NCBI GenBank assembly: GCA_002329545.1
Contig: DCTJ01000095.1
Location: 10,402 to 16,321 of the forward strand
Direction of reading: 5' to 3'
Source of the DNA: Candidatus Omnitrophica bacterium UBA1443
GTDB taxonomy: Bacteria; Omnitrophota; Omnitrophia; Omnitrophales; Aquincolibacteriaceae
DNA length: 5,920 nt
The notes beneath the pieces are model-generated. The model saw only the letters and a program-made list of their open reading frames with translations. It was not told where the DNA came from and did no database searches. The translations under genes and the position numbers were made by a program. The first letter of the stretch is position 1. Each line of letters opens with the position of its first letter. Of the stretch, positions 5,920 through 5,920 are shown in pieces.

Positions 5920-5920
5920 A

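Noticed and set aside
1..5920. Promoter, JUMPstart element, tRNA, CRISPR array, insertion sequence or attachment site
   Set aside because: Reading both strands, I saw no intergenic space, no cloverleaf, no spaced direct repeats and no transposase-like protein or terminal inverted repeats that would support any of these.

Overview
The window is a piece of a surface-polysaccharide (O-antigen, capsule or glycan) gene cluster from what is most likely a Gram-negative bacterium. Every gene I can support lies on the minus strand, so transcription runs from the right edge (5920) to the left edge (1). The gene types, a Wzx-type flippase, a WbpG/PseA-type sugar amidotransferase, a hexapeptide acyltransferase and a GT-B-like transferase, are usual for such loci. 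The sequence does not let me name a genus.

Layout in transcription order. (1) The last part of an unidentified protein, truncated at the right edge (5919 to about 5811). It appears to be joined directly to (2) the C-terminal 63 codons of a short-chain dehydrogenase/reductase (SDR) in a different frame. (3) An intact N-acetyl sugar amidotransferase (5629 to 4343). (4) A decayed HisF-like gene fragment (4346 to about 4015), joined in frame to (5) the last 26 codons of a HisH-like glutaminase (about 4014 to 3934). (6) A 623-residue, AT-rich, divergent GT-B-like transferase (3937 to 2066). (7) A 228-residue left-handed beta-helix acyltransferase (2073 to 1387). (8) A Wzx-like polysaccharide flippase (1390 to beyond 1). 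There are no intergenic gaps. Successive units overlap by 4 to 11 bases, several through ATGA stop/start junctions, so this is one tightly coupled operon interior with no visible promoter.

Functional reading. WbpG/PseA-family enzymes, with dedicated HisH (glutaminase) and HisF (synthase/ammonia channel) paralogues, convert an N-acetyl group on a sugar into an acetamidino group. Here the amidotransferase is intact, but its HisF/HisH partners have been reduced by a deletion, a frameshift and a stop codon to a non-functional chimera. The upstream SDR has also lost its N-terminal half or more. Downstream, the transferase, acyltransferase and flippase appear complete (flippase to the window edge). 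The cluster therefore looks like a locus that has lost, or is losing, one sugar-modifying branch while keeping its transfer, acylation and export genes.

The most interesting points are the hisF::hisH deletion remnant, the orphaned amidotransferase, the SDR junction, the dependence of the large transferase on translation through the pseudogene, and two terminator-like hairpins inside coding sequence. I found no clearly new defence, RNA or mobile system.
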